Positions 1 to 13,498 of a stretch of 64,000 nucleotides of DNA are shown piece after piece. The notes below the pieces were generated by a model. The model was not told the DNA's origin. It searched no databases and was given only the letters and a program-made list of their open reading frames with translations. Source of the stretch: Undaria pinnatifida (lineage: Eukaryota; Sar; Phaeophyceae; Laminariales; Alariaceae); NCBI GenBank assembly GCA_012845835.1, contig JABAKD010000006.1:7795637-7859636 (forward strand). The letters are read 5' to 3'. The position numbers and the translations under genes were made by a program. Each line of letters opens with the position of its first letter. The stretch's first letter is position 1.

Positions 1-1930
1 ATCGTTATGGACACCAGCGTACGTAGCACATGTTTTTTCCCGGCGATGCTAGGGCAGCTCATTGTAGCCGCACCTACCCTCGAACGAAGGCTTTGTCGCG
101 GCAGGACGCGGAAGTATGTTGTTCATATGCGACGTACATGGATGGCTAGCTTCCTGTTTTAGTTGCATCAATGTGCGGCGTGCGCTGCCTGTATGTCCTA
201 CCTGCGTAGTACGTCCTCGTGCTACGCGCCAAAGCGAGCGGCGTTTGTTTGTTTTTGCACACCCCTCTCGCTGGTATTTGTCACCTCGCTCGAATATGAT
301 CTTGGGACTAAGCACGTGCACAGTTGCAGATCCGTGAAAAGAAATTCCCCTCACGATGGTTGTGGTGGTGGTAGTCGTTGCGGTTTGAGCACAGATTATT
401 GCACACACAGGACGGATCAGGTCCTTCTTCATGGTGTTTGCCTTCCACGGCAGGCATAAATATCCCTGGTGCATATGATCTGCATGGCCTACAGATCATG
501 TTGCATCGTGAGAGAGCCGTATGATCTGAAAGATCTGCAACAGTTACTGGGTTGGATCTGTACTACACAGATCCTGCACAACATACCATGCTGACATATA
601 TAGAATCTAGGTTATCTAGATCGTGATCTGTCCGATCTGTTGATTCTTGGAATGCGTGTCGATGAGTTTGCGTAGGTATGGGCATGCTTTTCGAGAGGAT
701 GCTCTCTTCTCTACCTGGACACATGTAACGTGTACCTGGCATGTGTTCGAGCGGATCCCTCTTACTCGTCCCTATTTTTTCTTGTTTTCTGCGTGTTTTT
801 TCATGTTTTCCTATAATTGAGCCTCGGCCCTGTGTAGAGTTTATAGATGTTTCCGTTGTTGAATTATTTCGTGTAGGCATGTTTAGGACGGATGGCATCA
901 GACTCCCCCAATGGGAGATGGTGTGTGATGTGCGTCAGGGGGAGAGGATGCGAGTGTATTTTTTGTATTGGGATCGCAATCGGCTACGTACGTAGTGGTT
1001 GATGGTGGTTGAACAACCTTAGTAGCCTTTTGCATATAACTCGTAGTATTTGTTATTAGCGATGTCCCTTTTAGTGACGCAACGAAGGACGATAAATAGA
1101 TAGCTCCACGTACGTAGCACGTACTGGTTTTAGGGTAATATATTGAGCACGAGCTGGTGGGCATTCATTCCATAAACGGGGAGAGGGAGCTAGGGCGAGG
1201 GGGGGGGGGGGGGGGCGGGGGCGGTCGGCACGTACCGAAAACGATTAAAATAAGCCGACTTATTGACTAACTGTTGTTATTTTTCTGATTATCTGTTTGT
1301 ATTCTTGCGCGCCGTGACTAGTGAAACAATAAGGATTTGATTTAATGAGGTCTCCTGCAGCAGGGGGGGCTCAGCTATCTCGCGCTGAGTGCGCGCTCAC
1401 CGCGGCGCTTATCCGCAAAAGGTTTCAAACGCATACTTCGTACACTATTTACTGTACATATGCTGTCAACCACCGCTCCGCCTGTGCGATGTGTACAGCA
1501 ACAGCCGCAACAAACTGTTATAGCAGGGATGCCAGTAGAAGGTATCGCAACTTCCGCTGCGAGGTAGTAGGGTGGGTCACCGAGGTGTTTTCAAATGCGA
1601 GAAAAAGTGGCGTAGCTACCGTCCCGCGGACGTGTCCGCTACTACTTCTACCACAGCTGAAAGTATATGGCAAAACGCCAGATTCCAAGTCACTCGTACG
1701 AGACCATTCAACACAAACAATAACAGCACACCGGGGAGCAGCACGCCAATGTCATTCTTTGACGCTGCACTACAGCAGTTTACTTACAAAAAACAAACAT
1801 CGCCTCACACGATTACAAATGGCAATATCGACCCCCGTCGACATATACAAACTCCGTTCCTTTCCCCCTACGCACGGCATTATTTGCTGGCTACACCCAT
1901 CATTTCCGGGTATCACGAGCACCCCCCAGA
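1..1930. other. Repeat-derived non-coding end of window
   Basis: No gene is supported. At about 465-600 there is a GATC-rich segment (GATCTGT and ACAGATC motifs) that recurs near 13.0, 46.5 and 47.5 kb. A G-run lies at 1199-1216. Open frames on both strands show no coding pattern or splice-compatible partners. Confidence 0.6.
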
Positions 1931-1934
1931 ATAT

Positions 1935-2290
1935 CATGTTTACTCTTTACTTTCCAGTTCAACTTGTGAGAGGTTTTACCCTCGACGACCTTCTGGGCAA
2001 GCCGTGGTCACAGGTCTCTTCCCTTCTCCCCCTCGATACGTGCCATCATGATGTTTATCGCGCAAAGGGTTCAGCATTTCCACATGTCATATTTTAATGC
2101 TCGTCCGCTTTCATCAAAATTTGCTAACTTACGCTCTCGCGCTTTGCACTAGCTCCATTTTTTTACGCAAGGAAACTCCCTGCGAGAACGAGTATGCACT
2201 ATTAATATAGTATTAACAAGGGCACTATTAATATAGTATTAATAGGGACGATGCTCACCTACTACTCCACAGGGGACGCCCATTGAGCTA
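1935..2290 (-). mobile_element. tRNA-derived SINE copy, interrupted
   Basis: In minus orientation, the 3' part (1935-2199) matches the reference copy at 63684-63994, including GGGTTCAGCATTTCC and the TTCTGGGCAAGCCGTGGTCA stretch. The tRNA-like head is broken by two copies of an AT-rich unit (CACTATTAATATAGTATTAA). The A-box half of the head (GAGTAGTAGGTGA on the minus strand) resumes at about 2247-2290. Confidence 0.65.
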
Positions 2291-2554
2291 TTCCCGGGGT
2301 TTCCACTTCAAATCTGCTGACACTTTGATACCAATCACCTCCGATTTAGAGGCGATCTCAACCGGGCATTAGAGCGGTGACCCTACAGTAGGTGACCCCC
2401 CGATACGATACCGTGATGGGTACCATCTACGAACTTCGCTCGGCGTAGCCCACCAAGGAAAATTGAGGCACGCGAAGCGAGCCGATTTTTGCGCTTGTAT
2501 CCCACAAAAGACATCCTTCCTTGCAGTCCTTCCACGGCCACGAGATAACCGCGG

Positions 2555-3382
2555 TCACAACCGAACCATGCTAGCCGGTTCAGCTACCGAAATGGCAAGC
2601 CTGACGTCCGTCTCAACGCCTCCCTCTTCGTCCTCTCCAGCACTAACCCCGCTCCCGGGGGTCGTCACTCGCGCATACAACCGAGCCCCAACGCCCTCCA
2701 AATCGCTGTCATCATTCTCTCCTGTGCGTTTCATTTTCCGGACAAGGTCACTAGCCAACCCGGGCAAACGCCACTTGGCGGAGTACTCCCGCACACGCGC
2801 CTCGGGCATCGCGTTTCCTGTCGAGAGCAGGGTGCTGGGAGTTCGAGCTCCCCGTGTAGGCGTAGTGGTAGGAGAAGTGGCGGCAGCAGCCGTGGAGGCG
2901 GCAGTTTGAGAGGCACTGTTGTTACTCTCTACGGCGGCGTGATGGTCATCGCCATCGGTTCCATCGCGGGCGCTGTTATCGCCGCTGCCGCGAGAATCTC
3001 CCGCACGCAGCTCGCCATAAACCGCTCTCCGCCCGTTGCTGCCGCTGCTCCCAGCACGCTGACGATGCATCTGCTCTTGGTGATGTCTCTGCCCCTGGTC
3101 ACGCGACTGCTCCTCATGGTGCCCTTCTTCTTGTTGTTGCCGCTGCTGCAGCCAACTACCGTCCTCGTTCGGCGGGAGCGGTGAGCCGCCCGGAGAGGAA
3201 AACGGAGGGGAAGGATTACCCGAGGAGAGGTAACGCACCAGGGCTTCCAGGCCGCCGTCACCTGCGCATCTGCCGAACCCGCTTATGGCCGGCTCTCCAA
3301 CCTTCGGAGCTGATGCGTTGTGGCGGCCGCTGGTAGAGTTGGCGGTGACCAGCGCTTCCACGAGGCCGTATTCGCCGGGAAG
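2555..3382 (-). CDS. RAB3GAP1: RAB3GAP1 exon 17 (C-terminus, stop)
   Basis: The acceptor is tccgtctcag|CTT (phase 0) and the stop codon ends at 2555. It encodes 275 residues: LPGEYGLVEALVTAN, then a long Gln/His/Ala/Thr-rich insert, then REYSAKWRLP and a DVRLAISVAEPASM end. These match the family's REFILRT and EDFRLAGAFS C-terminal strands. Confidence 0.85.
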   Translation of the reverse strand, partial: LPGEYGLVEALVTANSTSGRHNASAPKVGEPAISGFGRCAGDGGLEALVRYLSSGNPSPPFSSPGGSPLPPNEDGSWLQQRQQQEEGHHEEQSRDQGQRHHQEQMHRQRAGSSGSNGRRAVYGELRAGDSRGSGDNSARDGTDGDDHHAAVESNNSASQTAASTAAAATSPTTTPTRGARTPSTLLSTGNAMPEARVREYSAKWRLPGLASDLVRKMKRTGENDDSDLEGVGARLYARVTTPGSGVSAGEDEEGGVETDVRLAISVAEPASMVRL

Positions 3383-6300
3383 CTGAGACGGAACGGACAC
3401 ACGGGTTGGGGGGGGAAGGGAGGGGGGCGGAAGGGAGGAGGGGGGACGGGGGGGGGGGGCAGGGGTTGGTTCGTCTCGAACATCTGGTAGACTCTTGGAA
3501 GCCCCCCCCGGCGAAACGCTCAACTGTAGATGGAAATAAACAGAAATGATCGCAGCGACAGCCACCTTCGCCTGTGAAAGTTATGCCAACGCCGCCCATG
3601 AAGTTAGCGTACTTCTAACAAAGCGGCGGGTGTTGCCCGCAATAGCGGGGGTTGCCTCACGCAACACCGCGTTGTGCGAGTACTAGCGTCTCGGTCGCTT
3701 CCAAATCTTCACACACCAGACACACTAGCTGCCGCGAAAACCTCGGGACAAAATTTGGCGGAACGGAGACCGGCTTCCCGCCATTAAAACTGACCTTATG
3801 CAGCAGAGAGGTGCCTCGAGAGAGCAAGACCTCGGCGTCGTCAACAGCGTCACACAGAGCGTCACAAGCCACGAGCGTCGCCTGAAAGTTCGCCGCGCGT
3901 TCGGGCGCCCAACGGAGATGGGGGGTGGGCAGAAAGGAGGCGGGGCGAGGGGAGGGGGGGGGGGCGGGGGGCGTACTCATTTGTTGCTTGCCTTAGCCAT
4001 TTGACCATTGACCACGCATTCCTTTCGAGACGTAACACTGTTCCTGCTCCTAATAGACGCCTCCAATATTTTGGGCGCTCATGAGGCCTCTTCCATATAT
4101 TACATAGAAACTGTTTGCTTATCCATTCCCCGTTCTGTTTCGTTGTCTGCGGCCACCATTTATCTCCTAGGATAGCGATCGTTTTCAGCTACTCCCTAGT
4201 CTACCAAACTCTTCCATGTCACATACGTCCAATTTCCTCATCTCCTCTAACGCATCCCGTTACTAACGCATCCCGTTACTCCTTGTATATTTCACATTTT
4301 CCTACTGTGTGAGTCCTACTCTGTTGTTGTGCCACACGGGCACATATGTGTAGCCATGTCCTCCTCCCGACTACTGGTATATCTCTTTCTTCTTTCTGGT
4401 AGGTCCAGGCCCCCTACAAGAAATCGCAGCTTCAGGTTTTTCGCGTAGTCCATTGAGCCGTGCAGATACGTTTTCATCCCAATATCTTCCCTCAACCCCC
4501 CGTATATCTCCAAGTGCTTGTCCTCTTTCACCCTATTTCTTAGCGCTAGCCTTTCCCTTTCTTCTATTCTTTATTTTACTTCTGTCTTGTACCCGCCAAA
4601 CTTCTCCATAGACAATACCTCTTGTTCTCCCCCTAAATCCTTCCATATTGTCTCGACTACGTTATCCGGGGCGAGAAGGGGGCGGGGGGGGGGGAGGGTG
4701 TGCTCAGTTTGTGCATGGCCGTAGTCGTACGACCATAGACCCTTGCATCCCTAATGTGCCGGGACGAAGCACGTCGGGTTTTTACCAACCAGGCAGGAGG
4801 AGGGGGGGGGAAGAGGGCAACGTAAAAACAACAAAAATTTAGTTCCGTTGTCCTGCCAAAAGAGAAAAAAAAACGTTTTCGTATTATATCGTCTTCCTGG
4901 AAGTTGAAACTTAATACGTGTCCTGAGTTGGCATGACATGAAGGCCTCAAATCCACCCCCGCCAATTTACATTTGATATGAAACAATAACGGAGGAGACG
5001 AAGACCCATGCCACGATCCGGGTATAGTACCTATAGATCGTCAGTTCCCAGTGACGTTAATCCTGGGTGCTGTCAGAGGGTTTCCAACAATCCTCAAGTC
5101 CCCTGCTTTTCAACACTATTTCCGGACCTAATTTCACCGTTGTTTAACCATCTCCTTCCGTCCCTTACACAAAGTTGAAACACAATTTGGCACTGTAGCT
5201 CATCAAGTAGTTCATCAATCATCTACTCGATTATTATTTTCAGTTCTGGGTCGCGTCAAATCGCACATACAACAAACAGACAAGCATTACATGTCATGCG
5301 ATAACAAGCGAACGGGTGTACGCACACGAGCACGCGCGGCCACCGAGTACACGTCACTGCAGCATCGAGGATGCTGCGCACACGAAAACGCTCAGGGCTG
5401 TATTGAATGTTGCACAAACGAGTATAAACTGGCAGAGAGCTGCACACACGAGTACACAGTGACCGCTGTGTGCTGCTGCATGCTCGAGTACACACTGACT
5501 GTTGTGTGCTGTGTTGCTGTGTACTACGGCCGACGTACCTAAACGTGTTTTTGCGTGCGGTACCGTGGGCCTTGGTTATTTTATTACATTTCAATGTTTG
5601 TACCGGCGCAATCTGAAAACATAAAATAAAAAAAAGATCACCAGACGTCCGCCGCGGTCAGAAGAGCTAGCACTACTACCAGTCCCGAGTAGAGAGTACA
5701 ATAGCAGCAGCAGTACTTGCTTTGTACTGTGCTACTCGTAGCTTTCAACAGGCAACGACAGCAGCGGGGAGGGGACAAACCCGCGTGATCTTTGCTGGGG
5801 GCACACACACCCTCTCCAGCTTAGTCAGCTTGTCTTTCTTTGTGCGGTTTTACGAGAAGCAGGAGACGCAGTCTGCTTTTTGCCGAAGATATCCTGTGGG
5901 ACTGTAGTACCAGAGTACGGCAATAGTGTTTCTTCTGTAATATGCACTCGTAGTTTTTCGACTGGCAACGGGGCGGGACCAGACCACAGCAGTACTGCTT
6001 GCTCTGTACTCGTACGTGCTCGTAGCTTTCAACGGGCAACAACGGCGACGGTGAGCGGACAAACCCGCGTATCGTGCGGTGTGATACGTACGCGTGCCAA
6101 TGATGATGACCTCGGCGACTCCATTCATGTTTTACGGGATGAGTTCGCACGAAGACCACAACCCCTATCGCTACAACACGAGTCAGGAGCCAGGAGTATG
6201 CTCTCAACCTTATAAGCGTCACTGGGACCCGTGTGCAGAGCAACCCCTCCGCACGCTATAAGCAGTCTAATGAAGTCGCAGGGTTTTACCTGCGAAATGG

Positions 6301-8108
6301 GATGGGCCACACGATTCCCCATGAGCAACACGCCTCCGCCAGAGGACGCTTCGTACAAACCCTCCGACGCGCTCTGGACGGCGAGATTCACTCGAGACAG
6401 CGCCGCCTGAACGCAAGGCAGCTCTAGCGCATCCTGCGGGGGACGCACGTCGGGTTCACAGCAAATCAAAGGTAAAATTTGACGACAGTCCGGGCACGAA
6501 AACCAAAAAGTGGCAAGATAGGCTGCTGTACTGCAGTTGGGGACGCACGTTGGGTTCAAAGCAGAAATAAACGAAGACAATCCGGGCACGAAAAACAGAC
6601 TACTGACTACTGTAGACAAGCCGGTGCACTGCAGTCGCTACCGAGCATTGATCATAACAACACGTCGCAGTTGGGTATTTCCAAACAGACCACATCGTAT
6701 TTCGGTGATCAGCTTGAAGCGGGGTTCCAATGTACTTGACGCAATTGCTGAACCCTCTCGCGGCGAGGGACGGTCTGCGCACCGTCTGAGCCTCTGAAAG
6801 CAGGAAGCCCGATGTGCACGCCAGCGCCATCACCAACTGGCCCATGAGCTGCGCCGGACCAATCGTCTCCAGGTAGTGCAGGGCCTTCTCTGCCTCCTGG
6901 GATCACCGCATATCATGAAAAGCGTGGGCGGCATCGGCGCACGAGCGCAGCGGCGGCAGGTCAATGCGTAATCGTCGATGAGGTTGTGCCACGTTTGCCT
7001 TGATATGCCCTTGAACGGGGCTATTCGGTTGGTCACAGACTTATGAACCCATCTACTACCGCAACAATTAATCCACACTAAATGTCAGTAAAGTTGTCCC
7101 CCATGGGTGCAGTGACAAAGGGGTTAAATGAAATGACAGCGTCCAAGACGCGAAAAAGCACAACCAAAGCAAACAATAAAACTGGGCGATGCTCGCAGAT
7201 CGCTGTGAGCACCCCCAAAAGAAAATCAGATGTTCTCCGTCGGCGAAAATTCTAGTACACACGAAAAAGCGGGGGCGTAGAAAAGGGTAGCGGACAAACA
7301 TGAAAATGGGCCAGAGTGAGTGCGCCCAGCGTCAACGCCCCCCGTCTCTCCCGGTCTTACGACTACGGCAATGCATGACAATTACTAACCCTCCCCCCCC
7401 CCCCCAAACATGCGAGCGTCTGCACATTTGCACTTGTCAACTAGACACCGCACCCTGCCACAATCATTTCACCTGTGCAGGGCTGAACAAGTTTCGCGGC
7501 CGGGAAACGCCTCCTTCTTCGTTCTCTTCCGCGACCGCGCGCTCCACCTCAAACCAGGCTTCCATCCACTCATTACCCTCCTTCTCATCCACGCCGCATG
7601 AACCACTACCGTCTGCTGCTGCTGCTGCTGCTGCGACCTCCGCTGCGGATCGCCACTCAACCTTACCTCTCCGGCCCCAATCAAGCTGGTGAGAACACGC
7701 CCGAGAAGCCGAGCGGGACAGGGAAGGAGAGGGCTGGGTTGCGACGGTCTTCCTCGGAATAATCGTTTTCCAACCCGAAGACGACACCTCGGAGGTCATG
7801 GGCGGGGCTGATCGGGTGGCCGGCGGCGACGACGGCGGCAGCGGGGCCGGCTCCGCCCCGGCGTTTGCCGCCTCCATTGCGTCTGTACCCCCCCGGAATT
7901 GCAGCGTCCCTCCTAGGTCTGCGCGAGTCGCGTCCTCATCACCCATGGCGGTGCCCACAGCGCCAGGCGCGGCAGTTGCCTCGGAGATACCAGCAGTGGC
8001 GCCTAGAGTACCAGACGCGGAGGTCGAATTGGAGATAGCATCGGTGGCTGTGGCGGTGGTAGTGGTGGTAGTGGTGGTGGTAGTGGTGGTGGTGGTGATG
8101 GTGGTGGT

Positions 8109-8143
<35 letters not shown>

Positions 8144-11100
8144 TGCCCAGAGCGGAAGACGCGGTAGCCGTGTGGGAGACAGCGGCGGTGGTGGTAGTAG
8201 CGGCGGCGCAAGGGGGGACATCCGCCGCGTGGTTCGCTGCTCGATCCACGATGGCAACGACCAAGGCACGCATGGCGTCCTCAACATCAGAAATTCTCGA
8301 TAACAATTCCACGGTTACGCCGTCCGCATCTTGTAACGCCGCGTTTTCTACGCCCGCGTCTTCTAATACCGCGTCTTTTCTTCCTGACTTTTCTGCTCCC
8401 GTGTTTTCCGATTCATGGTATCCTAGTCCCGTGTTTTTCAATCCCGCGTCATCATGCTGCTGCGCGCTCCCGCCCACCCAATTGCGAGGGCTGTACCAGC
8501 GTACAAAGTCGGCGAAAACTGCTCCCGGGTTTTCCCGCTCAAAACAGCGCATGTCGGCCGAGAGCGTGGCGAAGCGAAGACGAGCCAATCGGTTCCTGGA
8601 CACATCGGCGTCGGCACCGTTGGACCCCGCGCGGACACTGGAGCGTGCGGGAAATGCAAGTAGGCATGAGCGGGACACGCAGTTTTGGTGGGGTTGTGTG
8701 TGTTTTTTGTTAAGCCACCCGACAGAGCATGTGCGAGGGCGAGCGAATGCTCACTACCAAGTGTTTACGTGCGAGTGTCGGCGGCGGCGCTAACTAGAAA
8801 TGGAACCATAGCAGAGGCCGTCTGCCGTCCACAAACCCCGGTACGTGCCTTCATTTTTTATCGCACAGAGGGTTCAGCATCCCCACTGCCCCTCCATTTG
8901 CATCGGATGGGGAAGACTGGGCTACGCGAGGGGGGGAGGGGGGGTACGCCTCACCTGAGGCGCCGCACGAGCTCCATCTGCTGTTCCAGCATATCCGATG
9001 TTAGCGGACAGGTTTGCATAAGCTCCGGGACCAAAACCCTGACGGCCAACCGGGCAGCGACAATTATGTTTTAGTGAGACGCAAGAGAACATCGTGGGCT
9101 CCGGGGAGTCGGCCAAAGTAGGCAACATCGAAAAATACATAGCACAAACAATCGATAACACTTTAAGATGACAACAATATCGTACACAAACTCCAAGCAC
9201 TTCATCACGAAAAGCGCGGGTCCAGTTCTAAGCGTGGGGACAGCTCTGTGCGGGTTAACGCCATGCGTACATTGTCTGTACTGGTGCAAGGTGGATGCTC
9301 TCAGAAACCATCAAAAGTTGACTTACCACTCATCCGTGACCAGCAGACGGTCACCGGTGAACTTCATGCTGGCGGTAGCATCAGCAACGGCGGTGGCAGC
9401 CACGCCATGATTCTCTCGACTCCCTCGTACTACCGCCGCCGAAATCGTTGTCGAACCAACTTCCCAATCACCGCGCCCATCCCTCAACGTCTCCCTCCCT
9501 TCGACGCTTCGTTCTTCTAGCGTGTCGCCCTTTTGAGTGGCAGCATCCTCCCGGGCTGCTAGACGAGCCTTGTTCACCGCGCCGCCCGCTTTTCTCACCG
9601 CACCTCCAACCCGCTTAAGGGTGCCGCCAACGCGCCTAACAGCGCCCCCGACTTTCCCGGGGGCCCTCGGCAGATCTACGAGCTCGTTTGATTGTGCGTC
9701 GTCGCCGTCGTCTGCGCCAAGATGAGAAGGTGGGAGAGTTGGCGACGGCTCTGTAGTCTCTTTCGGACCCCCTCCTATCCCCCACCATCTTCGTCCCGTT
9801 GCCTTGGCTCCACCGTTGCCTTCTTTCTTTACTCCAACCCTTCGGAGGATGGCGTCTCTCTCCGCGGCAAACGCAGCCACCTTCGTCTTCTCTGAGTCCC
9901 GCGCCCCGCTCTTTCCCGGGTCGACGGCACCGTTTCCGCCATCGTCCTCGCCACGACTGCTACCCGTCTTGCCGACGGTCTCCGACGGCATCGCCGCTGC
10001 TACGCCTTCGTTCGCAGCACTACCCTCATTGTAGCAACCACTACCGCCGCCACCGCCGCCACCTCCACCACCAACACCACCAACACCATCACCACTGCTG
10101 ACATCGCCGCCACCACCAACACCAACACCACCACCGCCATCACCACCACTGACACCGCCGCCACTCGCGTCCGTGGAAGAAAATCCATCCGTTTCGCTTC
10201 TTTCAAGGGCGCTTGGTGGCAGAAAGCACGCTAACCCCGCCGCCCCCTGCTCATCACGCGGCAGCTCCCCGCTGGGTTCCCCGCGAGCACCTGTTTCTGG
10301 TCCCCCGCTAGCGTTAACATGAGGCGCGCCCCATGACGCCGCAGAAGCTGACGTCAGTCCGACAGGCGAAGAGCGCGTGGACAACGCGACCACCCTCGCT
10401 CTGTTCTGCTCGGCCACGCAGCAGTTCAGCATCTGGAGCTTCTGATGGATTAGGCAGGTTCTGCGGGGATTTGTAAGCGTGGGCGGGGGTGAAAAAGGGC
10501 GATGGCGGGCGTGGGTGAGAATTAAAGCTGTGAGTTTAGCTGTAAGTCGCCGACTCGTAAGTAGTTGGCTAGGACAACGCGATTGTTCTCGCTCTGTTCT
10601 GCTCGGCGACGTTGCAATTCAGCAACTTCTAAAGCTTCTGATGGATTAGGCAGGTTTTGCGGGAGGTCCAAACGTGGACGGTTGGAAGGAGAAGGAGACG
10701 GCAGGCGCGGGTGACGAGTGGGTCACAACTAGAGCTGTGAGTCGGCTATTTTTTTTTGTCATTTTTGGTTTCAATCTTCCGGACAAGCCGTGATCACAGG
10801 TGCCTGTTCAGCTACGCAGCAGTTCAGCACCTGGAGTGTTTCTCGGATTGAGCAGGTTCGGCGGGTGTTCAAAGAGTGGGCGGTTGGCGGCGGCGGGCGT
10901 GGGTGACGAACGGATAAGGTCGGCACTGGGGCGGGGAGTTAGCTGACCATAGTCACAGACTAACAACCATATAGCTAGGACAACGCGACCGTCCTCGATC
11001 TGTTATGCGCGGCCATGCAGCAGCATCTGGGGTTTTTGACGTTTTGGTGGGATAGGCGGGTTTAGCGGGTATATCCAATCGTGGGCGGTTGGCGACGGCG

Positions 11101-13370
11101 GGCGGGTGACAAACGGGTCAGGTCAGCACTAGGGCTGTCGGTTGGCTGATTGTAAGTCGCCGATTAGAAAATACCAGGTACCAGGTAGTTGGCAAGGCCA
11201 CCGCGACCGTCCTTACTATGTTGCGTCCGGCCACGCAGCAATTCAGCATCTGGAGCTTTTGATGTTCTGATGGATTAAGCGGGTTCAGCGGGTATTCCAA
11301 ATGTGGGCGGTTGGCGACGGCGGGCGTGGGTGACGAACGGGTCAGGCCAGCACTAGAGCTGTCAGCTGGCTGACTATAAGTCGCCGACTAGTAAATAATT
11401 GGCTAAGAAAACCGGCCTCGCTCTGTTCTGTTCGGCCAGGCAGCAGTTCAGCATCTGGAGTTTTTGATTGATCAGGCAGGTTTTGCGGGTGTTCTAAGCT
11501 TCGTCATGCACCTGAAACCTAGGCGTCCAGTCTAGCCAACTCACAACCCTCGCTAGCACGGCAGCGCCGCTAGTGCTTCAACGAGAGTCATGCTACGCAC
11601 CCCATACGCTCACCTCATGTCCGGTGGAGGTGGCGAAAACGCGGTCCCGCTAGTCCCTCCCGTCCCGCCCGACGACACAGAGCGAGGCCGAGCGAAGTCT
11701 CCGCCCCCATCACCCCCCTGTTTGCAGTCACCCTGGGCCGACCCGCTCTGTCCGCAAACTTCCGTGTTCCATCTGGCGCCGTCGGCGGCATCCACAGCGG
11801 CGGTCATATGCCGCCGAAGTCGAGCCGACCCCGCGGCATCTTGTCCGGTAGCCGACGGATCATACATACTGTATCCGTCTACTGGAGGCTCCGGGTCCTG
11901 CGCGCGGTAGACGTTCGCGGGGCGAGGGGACGAGTTGCGGGCCGCGTGTACATCGGTGTGTGTGTAAACTCGTGCGTGCCGGGGGGCGGGTGGGAGGCAT
12001 GACCATTTGTTGCATGCCTCAGTCGTTTGGCCATTAATCACGCGTCCCTTTCGAGATGGAGCACGGGGGAGTGGAGGGGCGTACCGACGTGTTTACAAGG
12101 TGCAATTATCTTGGACCAGCCTTGGACAAAATAGTGTTGGAATGCATTTGAATTTAAACCCTTGCCCTTGAAACCATGATGCCTGTCGAGGCTCTCTGGC
12201 TCTGTCTTTGTGATAAGAGCAGCAGAGGTGGCCCCGAGTGTCTGTGATCCACGTTCCAAGGATCTCTAACCCTAACCGTAATCCCGACCGCCTAGGAAGC
12301 CTATCGGAACAAGATTAAATGAAGCGATAGTGTCGCCCATAAACCATTTTATCGAAGCTGAGTCAAGTCGCATACTAGGTACATTGCTCATATTAAAAGC
12401 CTTTCAGAAGCGGGTGGGTGGATGGTTTCCCGCACCTCCCCCCGCCCCCAAGTTGCTACGGCAGCACTGTCGTTTCGGTAAACCAGCTTAATTGGCATTG
12501 AATGTGGTGAGCCCATGCTCCGTTTCACCCATCCGCCGGAGGATATACAAACCAAAGCGAACCCTCAAAAACAGGAGCGAGGGCAGCTTCGATCAGCTAG
12601 AGAATTTCCCGATTACCTCCGCCGCTCTCGTGGGCATCATCACGCAATGTGTTCTAGCCGTACGGAAGGCGAGAAGGGAGCCTTCCGTCCGGGAGACACC
12701 GCGCGTCTCGAGGCCAATCCCAGCGTGACCCCCTCCCCCCCCCAACACGTGCTGCGATAGGGATCTTTTTTGGTTTTTAAGCTATTTCTGATCGACGGGG
12801 CTTCCCGACCAAAATCGTTGCAATACAGTACCTTGATTGTTGTGACAGTATTGCGCACCTCTGACAGATCAGGATCTAGACCATATAGATCAGCTAGATC
12901 ATCTACAGCACGTTCCAGATCTGCCGTTATGAGGTGCTGTGTTGGGATCTGGATCTGTAGAGTACAATCTAACCCAGGAAACACGTGCTGGATCATGCAG
13001 ATGTACGGCACCCACCCGGTAACATGAGCTAGACCATACAGATCTTACGTAAAATATCTACCGTAGGTAATCAAGTAAGGATCGGTGAGCTGCCCGAGGT
13101 GTGAAGCATTGTTCGGCGTACACTTATCACGGGAGGCCATAATAACCAGAACCCACGATACACACAAGAATCTACATATTCCCCCACTAGCAGATTTACT
13201 AACAAGGTCCCTACTACAGAATACAGAAAGCACGTCTGTCTGTGTGTACACGTCTGTCTGTCTGCCTGCCTGCCTGTCTGTCTGTCGGTCTTCTGTCTGT
13301 CTGTCTGTCCGTCCGTCCGTCTGTCCGTCTGTCCGTCTGTTCGTCGGTCTGTCGGCCGGTCGGTCTGTCG

Positions 13371-13410
<40 letters not shown>

Positions 13411-13434
13411 GCCTGCCTGTCTGTCTGTCTGAAA

Positions 13435-13498
<64 letters not shown>

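Noticed and set aside
1345-2097. 250-codon plus-strand frame
   Set aside because: Composition is not coding-like and its end lies in a SINE copy on the opposite strand.
7798-8793. 331-codon plus-strand frame rich in Val and Ala
   Set aside because: It is the antisense shadow of RAB3GAP1 exon 13, created by the GGT microsatellite and GC-rich composition.
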